Assembly: GCA_937935075.1 (NCBI GenBank)
Contig: CALGYB010000056.1
Coordinates: forward strand, 1 to 63,846
DNA from: an uncultured Roseiflexus sp.
GTDB taxonomy: Bacteria > Chloroflexota > Chloroflexia > Chloroflexales > Roseiflexaceae
DNA length: 63,846 nucleotides
Direction of reading: 5' to 3'
The notes below the pieces were generated by a model. The model was not told where the DNA came from. It made no database searches and saw only the letters and a program-made list of their open reading frames with translations. Positions 1 to 8,111 of the stretch are shown piece by piece (the stretch's first letter is position 1; each line of letters opens with the position of its first letter). The position numbers and the translations under genes were made by a program.

Positions 1-767
1 TACTTTCGAGCATAACGGTAATGAACCGCGCTTCGGCGTGCTCAGCGCATCGCTTCAGCATGAGCATCGCAAAGGCCAGAACATGCAATCCCGCCAAGGT
101 CTCCGGCGCCCGCTCATCATCGCGCGCCAGCCGGCGAAAGCCCGCTATCCAGGCGAAGCCTCGCTCAACGACCCGGCGGCGCGGCAGCAGTACGAAGCCG
201 CGTTTGGCTTCCGACCGTTTAACGACCTCCAGCCGGATGCCGTAGGCGTGGGCGTCGGCCGCCGGTTGTTCCCCCGTATCGCCCTGGTCGACGAACGCCA
301 CGCTTCGACGCTTCAGCTGGCTCAGCGCACGCAGGCTCAGCGCACCGCTTCGACGGACTCGCCTGTGACGGCTTGGACCTGTTCCGCCCACACTTCGACA
401 AGCTCAGCGCAGGCGCTTCGGCAGGCTTAGCGCAGCGTGCGCGTTCCTGTTCGTTGGCGGGCGTGACGACCACGCTTCGGCAGGCTCAGCGCAGCGCGGC
501 CAGCAACTGGCCCAGCGGATCAACCGCCATGTGGACCTTGCCGCCCCCCCTTTCCCCCCCTGCGGGGAGGGGGGAAGGGAGGGACGTTGATGCCCGTCAT
601 CGCCGGCGCGCACTGCGCCCCCCTCTTTCCCCCCCCCTGCCCCCCCCGCAGGGGGGGCGCAGCGCGTGGTCGCGCTGCGGAGCGTCTTCGGTTATGAAGG
701 TCAGGGAGGGAGCGACGAAGGCCCACGCCTCGTCGCTCACATCGCTTGGATAGGGTTTACGTGTCAT
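1..767 (-). pseudogene. IS5-family transposase, decayed and interrupted
   Basis: On the minus strand an ATG at 767 opens with MTRKPYPSDVSDEAWAFVAP, typical of an IS5-group DDE transposase. Further in, a VVTPANEQERA segment lies near 470-430, and the C-terminal RRVVERGFAWIAGFRRLARD segment falls near 180-110, running off the window start. These pieces lie in different frames. Between them are poly-C/G tracts (540-660) and several copies of a short hairpin repeat of the type CTTCGGCAGGCTCAGC (300-500). The element is therefore non-functional. It is known family behaviour that the full protein is about 250-270 residues and moves a short IS; the termini were not resolved here. Confidence 0.8.
300..500. 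repeat. Cluster of constant-loop hairpin repeats inside the dead transposase
   Basis: At least four variants of the element CTTCGRCARGCTYAGC occur here, for example near 403-421, 417-437 and 472-493. Short arms such as GCGCT/AGCGC flank a loop TCGGCAGGCTT. The same core also occurs near position 50. The same loop, with different arms, recurs at 6340, 6420, 24826, 33554 and 39039. The insertions break the transposase frame, so they arrived after, or during, its decay. Confidence 0.7.
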
Positions 768-810
768 GCTGAAATCATACCACGTTTATCTCTGAAGTGC
801 ATAACAGGCT

Positions 811-1586
811 CTAACGGATGCTGAATGGCGACTGATTGAGCCTCATCTTCCTACACGCAAGTCGCCGCGCGGTCGCCATCGTGTTCATCCCTTCCGCGAA
901 ATCGTGAATGCGATGTTCTATGCGCTACGGAGCGGCTGTGCGTGGCGTATGCTTCCTCACGACCTGCCGCCTTGGAAGACCGTCTCCTATTCCTTCCGTC
1001 TGTGGCGACAAGATGGCACGTGGGCGCGCATCAACGATATCCTCCGCGCCGAGCTGCGGGGTGCTTCGGGCTGAGACCCCCAACCAAATGCTGCTCTTTT
1101 GGACCGTCAGTCGGTCAAAACGACAGAAAAAGGGGGCTTCGGGGATATGACGCCGGCAAAAAGGTGAATGGCCGGAAGCGCCACCTGCTGGTGGACGCGT
1201 CGGGCTTGCTCTTGACGGTCGTTGTCCATGCTGCGGATGTGCAGGACCGGGATGGCGCCAGGCTTGTCCTGGAAAGAGCCAAAGACCGCTTGCCCAATCT
1301 GCGCCTGATTCGGGCTGATGGCGGCTCTGCGGGTCAGCGAGAAACGTGGGTCACAACCGCCTGTGGTTGGTTTCTTGAAATCATCAGGCGCAAAAGACAT
1401 AGCGCTGGGTTTCAGGTGCTGCCACGGCGTTGGGTCGCTGAGCGCACATTTGCATGGTTGGGCAAGTATCGCCGGCGAAGCAAGGACGATGAAGCGCTGA
1501 CCGAAACGAGCGAGGCGTTCATTTATGCTGCAATGGTGCATTTGATGGTCAGACGCCTCGCGCGCACCCCTGCTCGTGGCCCATAG
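811..1586 (+). pseudogene. IS5-family transposase, frameshifted and 5'-truncated
   Basis: The reading frame from 811 gives LTDAEWRLIEPHLPTRKSP and then CAWRMLPHDLPPWKTV, the classical N-terminal part of an IS5/ISL2-type transposase. It meets a stop at about 1070. A second frame carries PQPNAALLDRQSVKTTEKGG. A third, from about 1140, carries YDAGKKVNGRKRHLLVD and the C-terminal LPRRWVAERTFAWL before stopping at 1586. At least two frameshifts and a missing start make it inactive. It is a different copy from the one at 1-767 and lies in the opposite orientation. An in-frame TAA lies just upstream of 811. Confidence 0.85.
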
Positions 1587-1608
1587 CCAAATTATCAGAC
1601 ACTCTCTC

Positions 1609-1630
1609 AGACGTTGCGATGCAACGTCTC
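1609..1630. repeat. Palindromic repeat, AGACGTTGC..GCAACGTCT type
   Basis: A 22-bp near-perfect palindrome directly follows the second dead transposase. Related palindromes with the same GACGTTGCA arms are at 25773-25795 and three times at 63376-63534. Confidence 0.7.
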
Positions 1631-1635
1631 TATCT

Positions 1636-2043
1636 TCAACCGGTAACCCCTCTCACCTCATCACCTCTCGCCTCCTTCCCCGCCACCGCCCGGCGCACGG
1701 CGCGCGCGGGATGCCCGGCGAGCAGGTTCAGCGCCTGGTCGCGCTCGGGCGAGGGCGTGATGTTGCGCAGCGCTTCCACGATTGCCAGCGCCTGAACCAC
1801 GTCAATCGGGTGCGCCAGCGCGCATTCGGCGAGCGGAACCGCCGCCCGTGCTTCACGGCGGTTGCCCAACGAGATGATAGCGCCCATGCGCACTTCGGGG
1901 TTGGGGTGCCGCAGCGCATGAATGAGGCGGTCAGTGTAGTCGCGCTGTCGCCACTCATCAGGCGTCGCGCCGCACACCGGGCACGGCGCATCCTGCTGGT
2001 CTCCGCTGATCTCGGCAAAACAGATCGGGCAGTATAAGTGCAC
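1636..2043 (-). CDS. Zinc-ribbon plus HEAT-repeat protein
   Basis: The predicted protein of about 135 residues starts at a GTG (2043) preceded by AGGAG ten bases upstream. It begins VHLYCPICFAEI and continues to APCPVCGATPDEW, giving two CxxC pairs that look like a rubredoxin-like or zinc-ribbon knuckle. The rest is helical with a HEAT/PBS-type pattern (PEVRMGAIISLGNRREARAA). HEAT repeats generally mediate protein contacts, so a scaffold or adaptor role is an inference. A longer frame reaches 2151, but its extra N-terminus (MSLRAKRSNLL) is the translation of a common genomic repeat and is not credible. Confidence 0.65.
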   Translation of the reverse strand: MHLYCPICFAEISGDQQDAPCPVCGATPDEWRQRDYTDRLIHALRHPNPEVRMGAIISLGNRREARAAVPLAECALAHPIDVVQALAIVEALRNITPSPERDQALNLLAGHPARAVRRAVAGKEARGDEVRGVTG

Positions 2044-2059
2044 GTTCGCGCGTCTCCTG

Positions 2060-2160
2060 CTCGGAACCCTCGCTGTCATTGCCGGGCGCATCAATACCAG
2101 GGCAAGCTCCGGTGGGGTGAGGAGATTGCTTCGCTTCGCTCGCAATGACACCGAATCAAC
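2060..2160. repeat. REP-like intergenic repeat
   Basis: The stretch GATTGCTTCGCTTCGCTCGC followed by AATGACA is a repeat seen between genes in many bacteria and is often mistranslated as SLRAKRSN. It lies in the gap between the zinc-ribbon gene and the amylase gene, and no gene is seen in it. Confidence 0.5.
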
Positions 2161-2170
2161 ATGCAGACTG

Positions 2171-4111
2171 TTACGGTCGATTGGTCAACACCAGCGTTTC
2201 GGCCGGCGGCAGGTTGCGGATCTCGACATACGATGCACCGTTGCGCTCCCGCACCGGCAGGCGCTGACCGACCGGGTGCGGTCCGGCGTATCCCAGCGGA
2301 TCGGCAGCCTGCGCTGTATTGAGGATGACGGTCAGCGTGTCGCCGGGACGGTTCAGCGCGGCATCGACCACGACATCACCGCCGCGCGCGAATACGCCGT
2401 GCGGATTGATGACGCACAACGCCTCTTCGTCGTCGAGGATGCGCGACCAGGCGACAATCTCTCCGGCTGACGGAAAAGCGAACGGCTGGTTGAAATTCGA
2501 GATCGGGCGCAGGTATTGTCGCCCGTGGCGCAACACCGGATAGGCGGCGCGCAATGCGGTCAGCGCCGCGATCCGCACATAGACCGGGAACCGCTCGTCG
2601 AAACAGTGGCGTCCGGCGGTGCCGAAAGGTCCGAACCCCGGCAGCGCCGTATCGCGCGCCTGCGGGTCAAGCCCGGCGCGGCCCGGGGCGCGTGGATGCA
2701 ATGGACCAAACATCGCCTCGCGCAGGTAACGGTCGGCGCGGCCCCACTCCGGCAGCCACTGCCGTTCCGACGGCTCAGGACCGCCAAACGCCTGTTCGGT
2801 GCCGTAGTAGATGCACGGAATGCCAAGCGTGAAGAGTTGCAGCGCGGTTGCTGCCGCCGCCTGATGCTGTGACATCACATCCGTCGAGAAGCGAAGTTTT
2901 GCGCCGACGACGTGATCATGGTCATCGATGATCGAGACGTGCCGGCTGCCGAGGTTGCGATGCGACCCCATGACAGCCAATCCGGGCACAAACCCGTCGA
3001 AATAGGCGCGCGCCGGCGCCAGACCCTTCGCCACATTCCCCAGCGCCAGCCGCATGTCGCCAATGTCGAGCGCAGCGTTCAGGTTGCGTTCCAGCGCCTC
3101 CAGGTAGCGCGTCGCCGCAAAATCGCCGCCCGCCACCTCGCCGATCAGGAAGAAGTTGGTTTTGCCCAGGTTGGCGGCGAACTCCTTGATCGTGCCGCAA
3201 AAGTTGCGCGCCTGCTCGAACGAGACATGTTTGAGCGTATCGATACGAAAACCATCGCAATCGGTGAGCGCAATCCAGTATTTGTAGCAGAGCGCCAGGT
3301 CGGTCAGTGCGCCCGGCGCATCGAGATTGATGTCGCGCAGTGTAAAGAAATCGGAGCGCTTGTGCTCTGCCGCCGGATCATCGAGGTCACCGGCGCCCAG
3401 GTCGCCAGCGCCGGCCCGCGTGTAATACTCGACATTGCGCACCTCATCGGGCCAGGCGGCATCATCGACATCGGGCACGCCGAGGAGCGGCGCACCCGTG
3501 GCATCAACCCAACTGCCGAACGGATAGCGTCCGGTCGTGTAGCGCGGCATCTCCGCGCCGCCGGGGACATCCGGCGGATAACGCCAGTTGGGACCGGAGT
3601 GCTGGAACACAATGTCGAGCAACACGCGCATCCCACGTTCGTGCGCGGCGCTCACGAGGTCGACCAGGTCCTGGCGCGTGCCAAAACGCGGATCGACATC
3701 GAGAAAATCCTGGATGGCATAGCCGTGGTAGGTGTTCAGGTGACCGCGTTGCTTGCAGACCGGGCTGAGCCACAGGGTGGTGATGCCGAGCCGTTGCAGG
3801 TAGCCGAGTTTCGAGATTACGCCGCGCAGGGTGCCGCCCTGAAACCGTTCGCCGCCTGACTCTGCCCAGCGGTCCCAGCGCCACGGCTCGCCGTTGGGCG
3901 ACGCCGGTCGCGACGCCGCCAGGTAGCGTCGGTCGAGCAGTGGTCTGGTCTCTTCCTGACCATCGCTGAACCGATCAACGAGGAGAAAGTAGATCACCTC
4001 GTCGCGCCAGTCGACCGGTGAGGGATAGTATGCAACCCGACGCGGCAGTTGCATTGAGCGCCTAACGCTCGGCGGGCGTGGCCGACTCAGCATATCACGG
4101 GCGAAGTTCAT
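2171..4111 (-). CDS. GH13 alpha-amylase family glycosidase
   Basis: This 646-residue protein has the conserved regions of a GH13 (alpha/beta)8 glycosidase. RVLLDIVFQHSG (162-173) is region I, and CDGFRIDTLKHV (285-296) carries the nucleophile Asp291. FLIGEVAGG (321-329) carries the acid/base Glu325, and IIDDHDHV (394-401) carries the third acidic residue Asp399. No signal peptide is visible, so it probably acts inside the cell on maltodextrins or glycogen-derived oligosaccharides. The ATG at 4111 has AAGGA six bases upstream. Substrate specificity within GH13 cannot be read from the sequence. No transport or other sugar gene is adjacent. Confidence 0.93.
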   Translation of the reverse strand: MNFARDMLSRPRPPSVRRSMQLPRRVAYYPSPVDWRDEVIYFLLVDRFSDGQEETRPLLDRRYLAASRPASPNGEPWRWDRWAESGGERFQGGTLRGVISKLGYLQRLGITTLWLSPVCKQRGHLNTYHGYAIQDFLDVDPRFGTRQDLVDLVSAAHERGMRVLLDIVFQHSGPNWRYPPDVPGGAEMPRYTTGRYPFGSWVDATGAPLLGVPDVDDAAWPDEVRNVEYYTRAGAGDLGAGDLDDPAAEHKRSDFFTLRDINLDAPGALTDLALCYKYWIALTDCDGFRIDTLKHVSFEQARNFCGTIKEFAANLGKTNFFLIGEVAGGDFAATRYLEALERNLNAALDIGDMRLALGNVAKGLAPARAYFDGFVPGLAVMGSHRNLGSRHVSIIDDHDHVVGAKLRFSTDVMSQHQAAAATALQLFTLGIPCIYYGTEQAFGGPEPSERQWLPEWGRADRYLREAMFGPLHPRAPGRAGLDPQARDTALPGFGPFGTAGRHCFDERFPVYVRIAALTALRAAYPVLRHGRQYLRPISNFNQPFAFPSAGEIVAWSRILDDEEALCVINPHGVFARGGDVVVDAALNRPGDTLTVILNTAQAADPLGYAGPHPVGQRLPVRERNGASYVEIRNLPPAETLVLTNRP

Positions 4112-4276
4112 GGCATGTCCTTATTTCCAATCACCGCCAGGACCTTTGTGCGATGCGCCTGTCGCAGGCAGGAAACGTTCCTTCAACGTTGCTGCATCGC
4201 AGTGCGTGGTCGGCAGCAGGGCGCATCAGCGACGATCTATCGCCTGCACCCGCTTCCCCCTCTCGCCTGTCTCCTA

Positions 4277-4285
4277 TGGTACCAT
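4277..4285 (+). promoter_or_regulatory. Extended -10 promoter for the SDR at 4313
   Basis: TGG followed by TACCAT forms a TGn-extended -10 element about 28 bases before the start codon. No good -35 is seen. Confidence 0.45.
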
Positions 4286-4312
4286 ACCTGACAACGCTCT
4301 GGAGGATGTGCG

Positions 4313-5146
4313 ATGTCCGAACCATTTCTTCGCTCCCTGTTTGGTCTGGAGGGGAAGGTGGCAGTGGTGACCGGCGGCAGCGGCGCTTTGGGCGCTGCTA
4401 TGGCGCAGGCGTTGGCGCGCGTTGGCGCGCGGGTCGCCATTCTCGCCCGTCGCCTTGAACCGGCACACGCCGTCGCCGCCGCTCTCGAAGCCGCCGGCGG
4501 CAATGCACTGGCACTCAGCGCCGATGTGCGCGACCGGGCGCAGGTCGAACATGCCTGCGCAACCATTCTGGAACGCTGGAGACAGGTCGATATTCTGGTG
4601 AATGCCGCAGGCGGCAACATGCCGGGTGCAACGCTTGCCCCCGATGCGGCGCTCCTTGACCTCGATCCCGAAGCCTTTCGCGCCGTCGTTGATCTGAACC
4701 TGATCGGCGCCCTGCTGCCATCGCTCATCTTTGGCGCAGCCATGATTGCGGCTGGCGGGCAGGGGATCATTATCAACATCTCCTCGATGGCGGCGCACCG
4801 CCCGCTGACCCGCGTCGCCGGCTACGGCGCCGCCAAGGCGGCCGTTGAAAACCTGACACGCTGGATGGCGGTCGAACTGGCACGGCGGTATGGTTCAGGG
4901 TTGCGGGTCAATGCGATTGCACCGGGGTTCTTCATCGGCGAGCAGAACCGTTCGTTGCTGCTCAACCCCGATGGGTCATTGACGGCGCGTGGCGCGAGCG
5001 TCATTGCGCATACGCCCGCCGGGCGTTTTGGCGCTCCGGATGATCTGGCGGCGACGTTGATCTGGCTCTGCGGACCAGGCGCTGCCTTCGTCAACGGCGT
5101 TGTTGTGCCGGTGGACGGCGGGTTCTCTGCGTTTAGCGGCGTGTGA
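4313..5146 (+). CDS. SDR oxidoreductase, D-mannonate/fructuronate reductase-like
   Basis: This 277-residue short-chain dehydrogenase has the NAD(P) motif TGGSGALG (20-27), LVNAAGGN at the NNAG position, an INISSM serine, and a YGAAK catalytic Tyr/Lys pair. The pattern NAIAPGFFIGEQNRSLLLNPDG and the C-terminal VVVPVDGGFSAFSGV closely match the SDR enzymes annotated as D-mannonate oxidoreductase (fructuronate reductase). The role in uronate catabolism is therefore inferred from family resemblance. The ATG has GGAGG seven bases upstream. It stands alone, divergent from the amylase gene. Confidence 0.85.
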   Translation: MSEPFLRSLFGLEGKVAVVTGGSGALGAAMAQALARVGARVAILARRLEPAHAVAAALEAAGGNALALSADVRDRAQVEHACATILERWRQVDILVNAAGGNMPGATLAPDAALLDLDPEAFRAVVDLNLIGALLPSLIFGAAMIAAGGQGIIINISSMAAHRPLTRVAGYGAAKAAVENLTRWMAVELARRYGSGLRVNAIAPGFFIGEQNRSLLLNPDGSLTARGASVIAHTPAGRFGAPDDLAATLIWLCGPGAAFVNGVVVPVDGGFSAFSGV

Positions 5147-5218
5147 ATGCGACTGCCCGGGATGCGTTCATTCTCCCGGTGTAGCGCTTTCTTCTCTGCT
5201 CAGAGCGAAGGGATGCAC

Positions 5219-5224
5219 TATACT
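5219..5224 (+). promoter_or_regulatory. Candidate -10 box for the secreted protein gene
   Basis: TATACT occurs about 160 bases before the start at 5385 in an otherwise empty 238-base gap. The -35 is not recognisable, and the long leader shows no clear structure. Confidence 0.3.
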
Positions 5225-5384
5225 GTGAGGTTGGAAGGGAAGCCCCCCTTCCAGCAGAGCGGCTGGCGATCCCCTGTGCGCCAGCCTGGAGATAGCGGCG
5301 CCGGTTTGAGCTGCATTTCTCCTGCTTTCCCCTCCATCGTATCAACCGGCGCCCGGCGCGATGATGCGCAGAAAGGACGCTACG

Positions 5385-6254
5385 ATGCGACGCATGGCTT
5401 TTCTCGTTCCTCTCCTGATCATCACAATGCTGACGGCGGCGATGCCCGTATCCGCCTCGGCGCCTCCGTTCGGTAACGACGCCTTCCGCAGCGTCTGGGA
5501 GCGCCAGGATCGTCCGGTCGCCGAGCAGATCAGCGGACGATCATGGACGTGGGGACCCGCGCCGAATACCCCGGCAATGCGGGAACCGCTGGTCGAAGGC
5601 TACGAGGGTATGCGCGTGGTGCAGTACTTCGACAAGAGCCGCATGGAGATCAACGATCCGACTGCCAACCCCTTCTCGCCCTGGTATGTCACCAATGGGT
5701 TGCTGCCGATCGAAATGATGACCGGGCGGATGCAGGTGGGGTACAATCTCTTCGAATGGCGCATGCCGGCACGAATCGCTGCGATTGGTGACCCGGATCA
5801 ATTCCCGACCTACGCCGATCTCCTCCGCTTCTACCAGAACCCCGGCGCCGTCAACCCGAACGATCTGAATCGCCCGGCGACCGGCTTCATCAACCCGGAT
5901 GGCAGTATCACCGGGTTCAATGACTACGTCAATGACCCGGCGACAATGCTGTTGCTCGGACCCAACAACCATGGCGTCGCCCGCGCATTCCTGGACTTCA
6001 TGAACCAGAGCGGTCTGGTGTACGAGAACGGACGCTATGTTGTGACGAAGGTGTACGATCCGCTCTATGTCTTCGGACTGCCGGTGACGGGCGCGTACTG
6101 GGTCAAGGTGAAGGTTGGCGGCGTCGAGCGACCGATCCTGTTCCAGGTCTTTGAGCGGCGCGTGCTGACCTACAACCCGGCGAACCCGCCCGCCTTCCGC
6201 GTTGAGATGGGGAATGTCGGGCAGCACTACTACTGGTGGCGGTATGGGCGCTGA
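5385..6254 (+). CDS. Secreted protein of unknown function
   Basis: The chosen ATG (5385) follows AAAGGA at seven bases, eight codons downstream of the longest possible start. The product is about 289 residues. It begins MRRMAFLVPLLIITMLTAAM and a signal-peptidase site follows (VSASA). The mature part is rich in aromatic residues and in Asn, Pro and Gly (FRSVWERQDRPVAEQ, YVTNGLLPIEMMTGRMQ, NVGQHYYWWRYGR). Similar aromatic-rich exported proteins are typical of Roseiflexus and relatives, but no catalytic motif or named domain is recognised. It has no operon partner. Confidence 0.75.
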   Translation: MRRMAFLVPLLIITMLTAAMPVSASAPPFGNDAFRSVWERQDRPVAEQISGRSWTWGPAPNTPAMREPLVEGYEGMRVVQYFDKSRMEINDPTANPFSPWYVTNGLLPIEMMTGRMQVGYNLFEWRMPARIAAIGDPDQFPTYADLLRFYQNPGAVNPNDLNRPATGFINPDGSITGFNDYVNDPATMLLLGPNNHGVARAFLDFMNQSGLVYENGRYVVTKVYDPLYVFGLPVTGAYWVKVKVGGVERPILFQVFERRVLTYNPANPPAFRVEMGNVGQHYYWWRYGR

Positions 6255-6339
6255 CGGTTGAAGATGGAAAACCGGCCCTTGGGCGGGGATGTCGCCTGAT
6301 AGAGCAACCTGCCAGATGTCGCCCATGTTGACCGTCTCG

Positions 6340-6380
6340 CGGCTAGCGTTGGCTGAGCCTGCCGAAGCCAACGCTAGCCG
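6340..6380. repeat. Hairpin element with 15-bp stem and GAGCCTGYCGA-type loop
   Basis: The arms CGGCTAGCGTTGGCT (6340-6354) and AGCCAACGCTAGCCG (6366-6380) are perfect reverse complements around the 11-base loop GAGCCTGCCGA. It is a member of the constant-loop repeat family. Confidence 0.8.
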
Positions 6381-6419
6381 CTCGTATGTTCAACCGGAGC
6401 GGCAACAACCGCCGTCGAA

Positions 6420-6444
6420 GTTGGCTGAGCCTGTCGAAGCCAAC
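6420..6444. repeat. Second constant-loop hairpin element
   Basis: Arms GTTGGCT and AGCCAAC surround loop GAGCCTGTCGA. It lies 40 bases after the preceding copy and shares the flank GCCAACGC..GCCGCTC. Confidence 0.75.
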
Positions 6445-6499
6445 GCCTGCCGCTCTGTATCCTTATCTCATGTGCGGTCATTTGTACAATAATGAGTCC

Positions 6500-6720
6500 A
6501 CTGCAAAAAGGCTTAACCCCAAAGGACACGAAGCGCACAAATGAAGCGCATTTCCTTTGTGTCCCTTGGTGACCTTCGTGGTTACATGAAGCGCATGTCC
6601 TTCGTGTCCCTTGGTGACCTTCGTGGTTCAGGCTGAACCGCCAAGGACCCGCAGCGCACGAAGGGGGATAATGAAGCGCATGTCCTTCGTGTCCCTTGGT
6701 GACCTTCGGTGAAGTCATTA
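6500..6720. repeat. Direct repeats, GTGTCCCTTGGTGACCTTCG type
   Basis: About three copies of a 45-60 base unit, ATGAAGCGCAT..TCC followed by GTGTCCCTTGGTGACCTTCG, fill the gap between two genes. Read on the minus strand they give meaningless KGHEGHQGTRR peptides. Looser relatives with ACCACAGAG..CACAGAG words lie near 44195, 46712, 49490 and 63700. No gene is seen in 6255-6770. Confidence 0.7.
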
Positions 6721-6773
6721 ATGGAATTGTCCAGGTTCAAACTGATCGCTCTGTGAGGGAACCCGGATGCGCG

Positions 6774-6782
6774 TGGTATACT
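6774..6782 (+). promoter_or_regulatory. Extended -10 promoter for the lipoprotein gene
   Basis: TGG directly precedes TATACT, 39 bases upstream of the start at 6821. No -35 consensus is seen. Confidence 0.5.
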
Positions 6783-6820
6783 ACCATCATCACGAAATCA
6801 TCCGGTGATGGAGGAGGCGC

Positions 6821-7423
6821 ATGCCATACCTGCGCAACTGGATTGCAGGAGTATTGCTCATTGGCGCGCTGATCGGGTGCGGTCAGGCGACGCCGCTCAG
6901 CATTGCGCCGACGAACACGCCGGTCTCTCCAGCGTATGCGACGGCAGCCGTCGTTTTGACAGCAGTTGCAGAAGGCCGTGAGGCGCAAGTCGAACCGGCA
7001 ACAGCCGCTCAACTGTCCGGTGCGACGGTGACTCCTGAGCCGGTTGCTGGCGTCTCCTCTGGGGCGCCGGCGGCAGCGAATGTGACTGCCGCCGAGCAGA
7101 CGCTCCGTTCCTACTTCGCAGCATTCGGTGAACGCCGTGCGGCGGACGCATGGGCGCTGCTCGCGCCGGCAATGCAGGCGAATACAACGTTCGAGATGTT
7201 CGAGAGCACGACGCTGGCAGTGGAGTCGCTCAGCGTCGCGCGCATCGACTCGGTGATCGCCGTTGACGAACGCCTGATCTATGGCGTCACCGTCGAGGCT
7301 GCACCGGTTCCCGGCCTCCCCACACGCTGGAAACGCGGTCCTAACCAGCTCTACGTCGTGGTGGTCAACACGCTGGAGGGATGGCGCATTGCCGCAATCA
7401 CCGAAGAACCGCCGTCGTACTAA
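6821..7423 (+). CDS. Lipoprotein with NTF2/SnoaL-like C-terminal domain
   Basis: This 200-residue protein begins MPYLRNWIAGVLLIGALIGC, a signal peptide ending in an LIGC lipobox, so it is probably lipid-anchored outside the membrane. An Ala/Pro/Thr-rich linker covers about residues 25-85. From about 88 (AEQTLRSYFAAFGERRAADAWALL) it resembles the NTF2-like/SnoaL fold, in which small alpha+beta cones bind ligands or serve as accessory domains. The last beta strand is GWRIAAITEE. GGAGGAGG lies just upstream of the ATG. Its 3' end overlaps the convergent gene by four bases. Function is unknown. Confidence 0.7.
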   Translation: MPYLRNWIAGVLLIGALIGCGQATPLSIAPTNTPVSPAYATAAVVLTAVAEGREAQVEPATAAQLSGATVTPEPVAGVSSGAPAAANVTAAEQTLRSYFAAFGERRAADAWALLAPAMQANTTFEMFESTTLAVESLSVARIDSVIAVDERLIYGVTVEAAPVPGLPTRWKRGPNQLYVVVVNTLEGWRIAAITEEPPSY

Positions 7424-8010
7424 CCCGCGTCACTGTCACCGTCGCCGCCAACGGTTTCGTGCTCCTCGTAGTAGCGCGCCAGGCCGCTGACGAGCATCTG
7501 CACCAGCAGCGGCGTCGCCGCGTCGCTCATAACCGTCATGTAGCAATTGTGCTCAATCGTCAATGCCTCTTTATACTGCCCGGCAGCCACGTACTGCGGC
7601 AGGAAGCGACGCGCCTGTTCCGCCATGGCGCGACGCACCCGCGATGAGGCGACAACCCCCAACGCGCGCAACAGGTAGTTGGTGAATGACGGATCGTTTT
7701 CGTCTTCGACAACCGGCGGCTCGCCGATTTCATCGAGGATCATGTCGATCAGGTCATCACTGAAATGCAGCGGCGTGAAGCGCTCGTCGCGGAAGAGTTC
7801 GAGGCTGAACCGGTTGAACGCTTCCTGATCGGCGCCGAGCTGCAGCGCCTGCATGCGAAAACGGCGCAAAATTTTGCCGGCTGAGTCGATCTTCGCCTGC
7901 TCCTCGGCATCCGGCGGACGTTCGAGCCACGTTCCTTCACAATTGCTGACGGTTGCCAGGTATGTTGCATGTTCGCGACGTGCGCGTTTCGCACGTGATT
8001 GTCTGCCCAT
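7420..8010 (-). CDS. Conserved hypothetical protein, soluble
   Basis: This 196-residue protein starts with a basic segment (MGRQSRAKRARREHATYL), followed by acidic and helical sequence with no signal peptide or membrane segment. The frame shows strong coding character and an ATG preceded by GGGGAGA at a suitable distance. No known motif is visible. The basic start followed by a helical body resembles the SEC-C-linked hypothetical proteins of other bacteria, but no Cys-rich SEC-C motif is present. It is convergent with the lipoprotein gene and overlaps its stop. Confidence 0.6.
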   Translation of the reverse strand: MGRQSRAKRARREHATYLATVSNCEGTWLERPPDAEEQAKIDSAGKILRRFRMQALQLGADQEAFNRFSLELFRDERFTPLHFSDDLIDMILDEIGEPPVVEDENDPSFTNYLLRALGVVASSRVRRAMAEQARRFLPQYVAAGQYKEALTIEHNCYMTVMSDAATPLLVQMLVSGLARYYEEHETVGGDGDSDAG

Positions 8011-8052
8011 AGATGCAGTGTCTCCCCGGATCTGTAACGACGCTTGCTTTCG

Positions 8053-8061
8053 TGCTATACT
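8053..8061 (+). promoter_or_regulatory. Extended -10 promoter for the cNMP-binding protein
   Basis: TGC followed by TATACT lies 51 bases before the start at 8112. A weak -35-like TGTAAC lies 17 bases upstream (8033-8038). Confidence 0.5.
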
Positions 8062-8111
8062 TATTGTACCCGAAACTTGAATGCAGGCGGCATCGATACC
8101 GGGAGATGCAG

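Noticed and set aside
1107-1541. Minus-strand frame opposite the second transposase
   Set aside because: The plus-strand reading has the transposase motifs; the opposite frame has none.
2060-2151. N-terminal extension of the zinc-ribbon protein to 2151
   Set aside because: The extension is a translated repeat, and the GTG at 2043 has a good ribosome-binding site.
6374-6718. A minus-strand frame reading KGHEGHQGTRR
   Set aside because: It is the translation of intergenic direct repeats and has no ribosome-binding site or domain.
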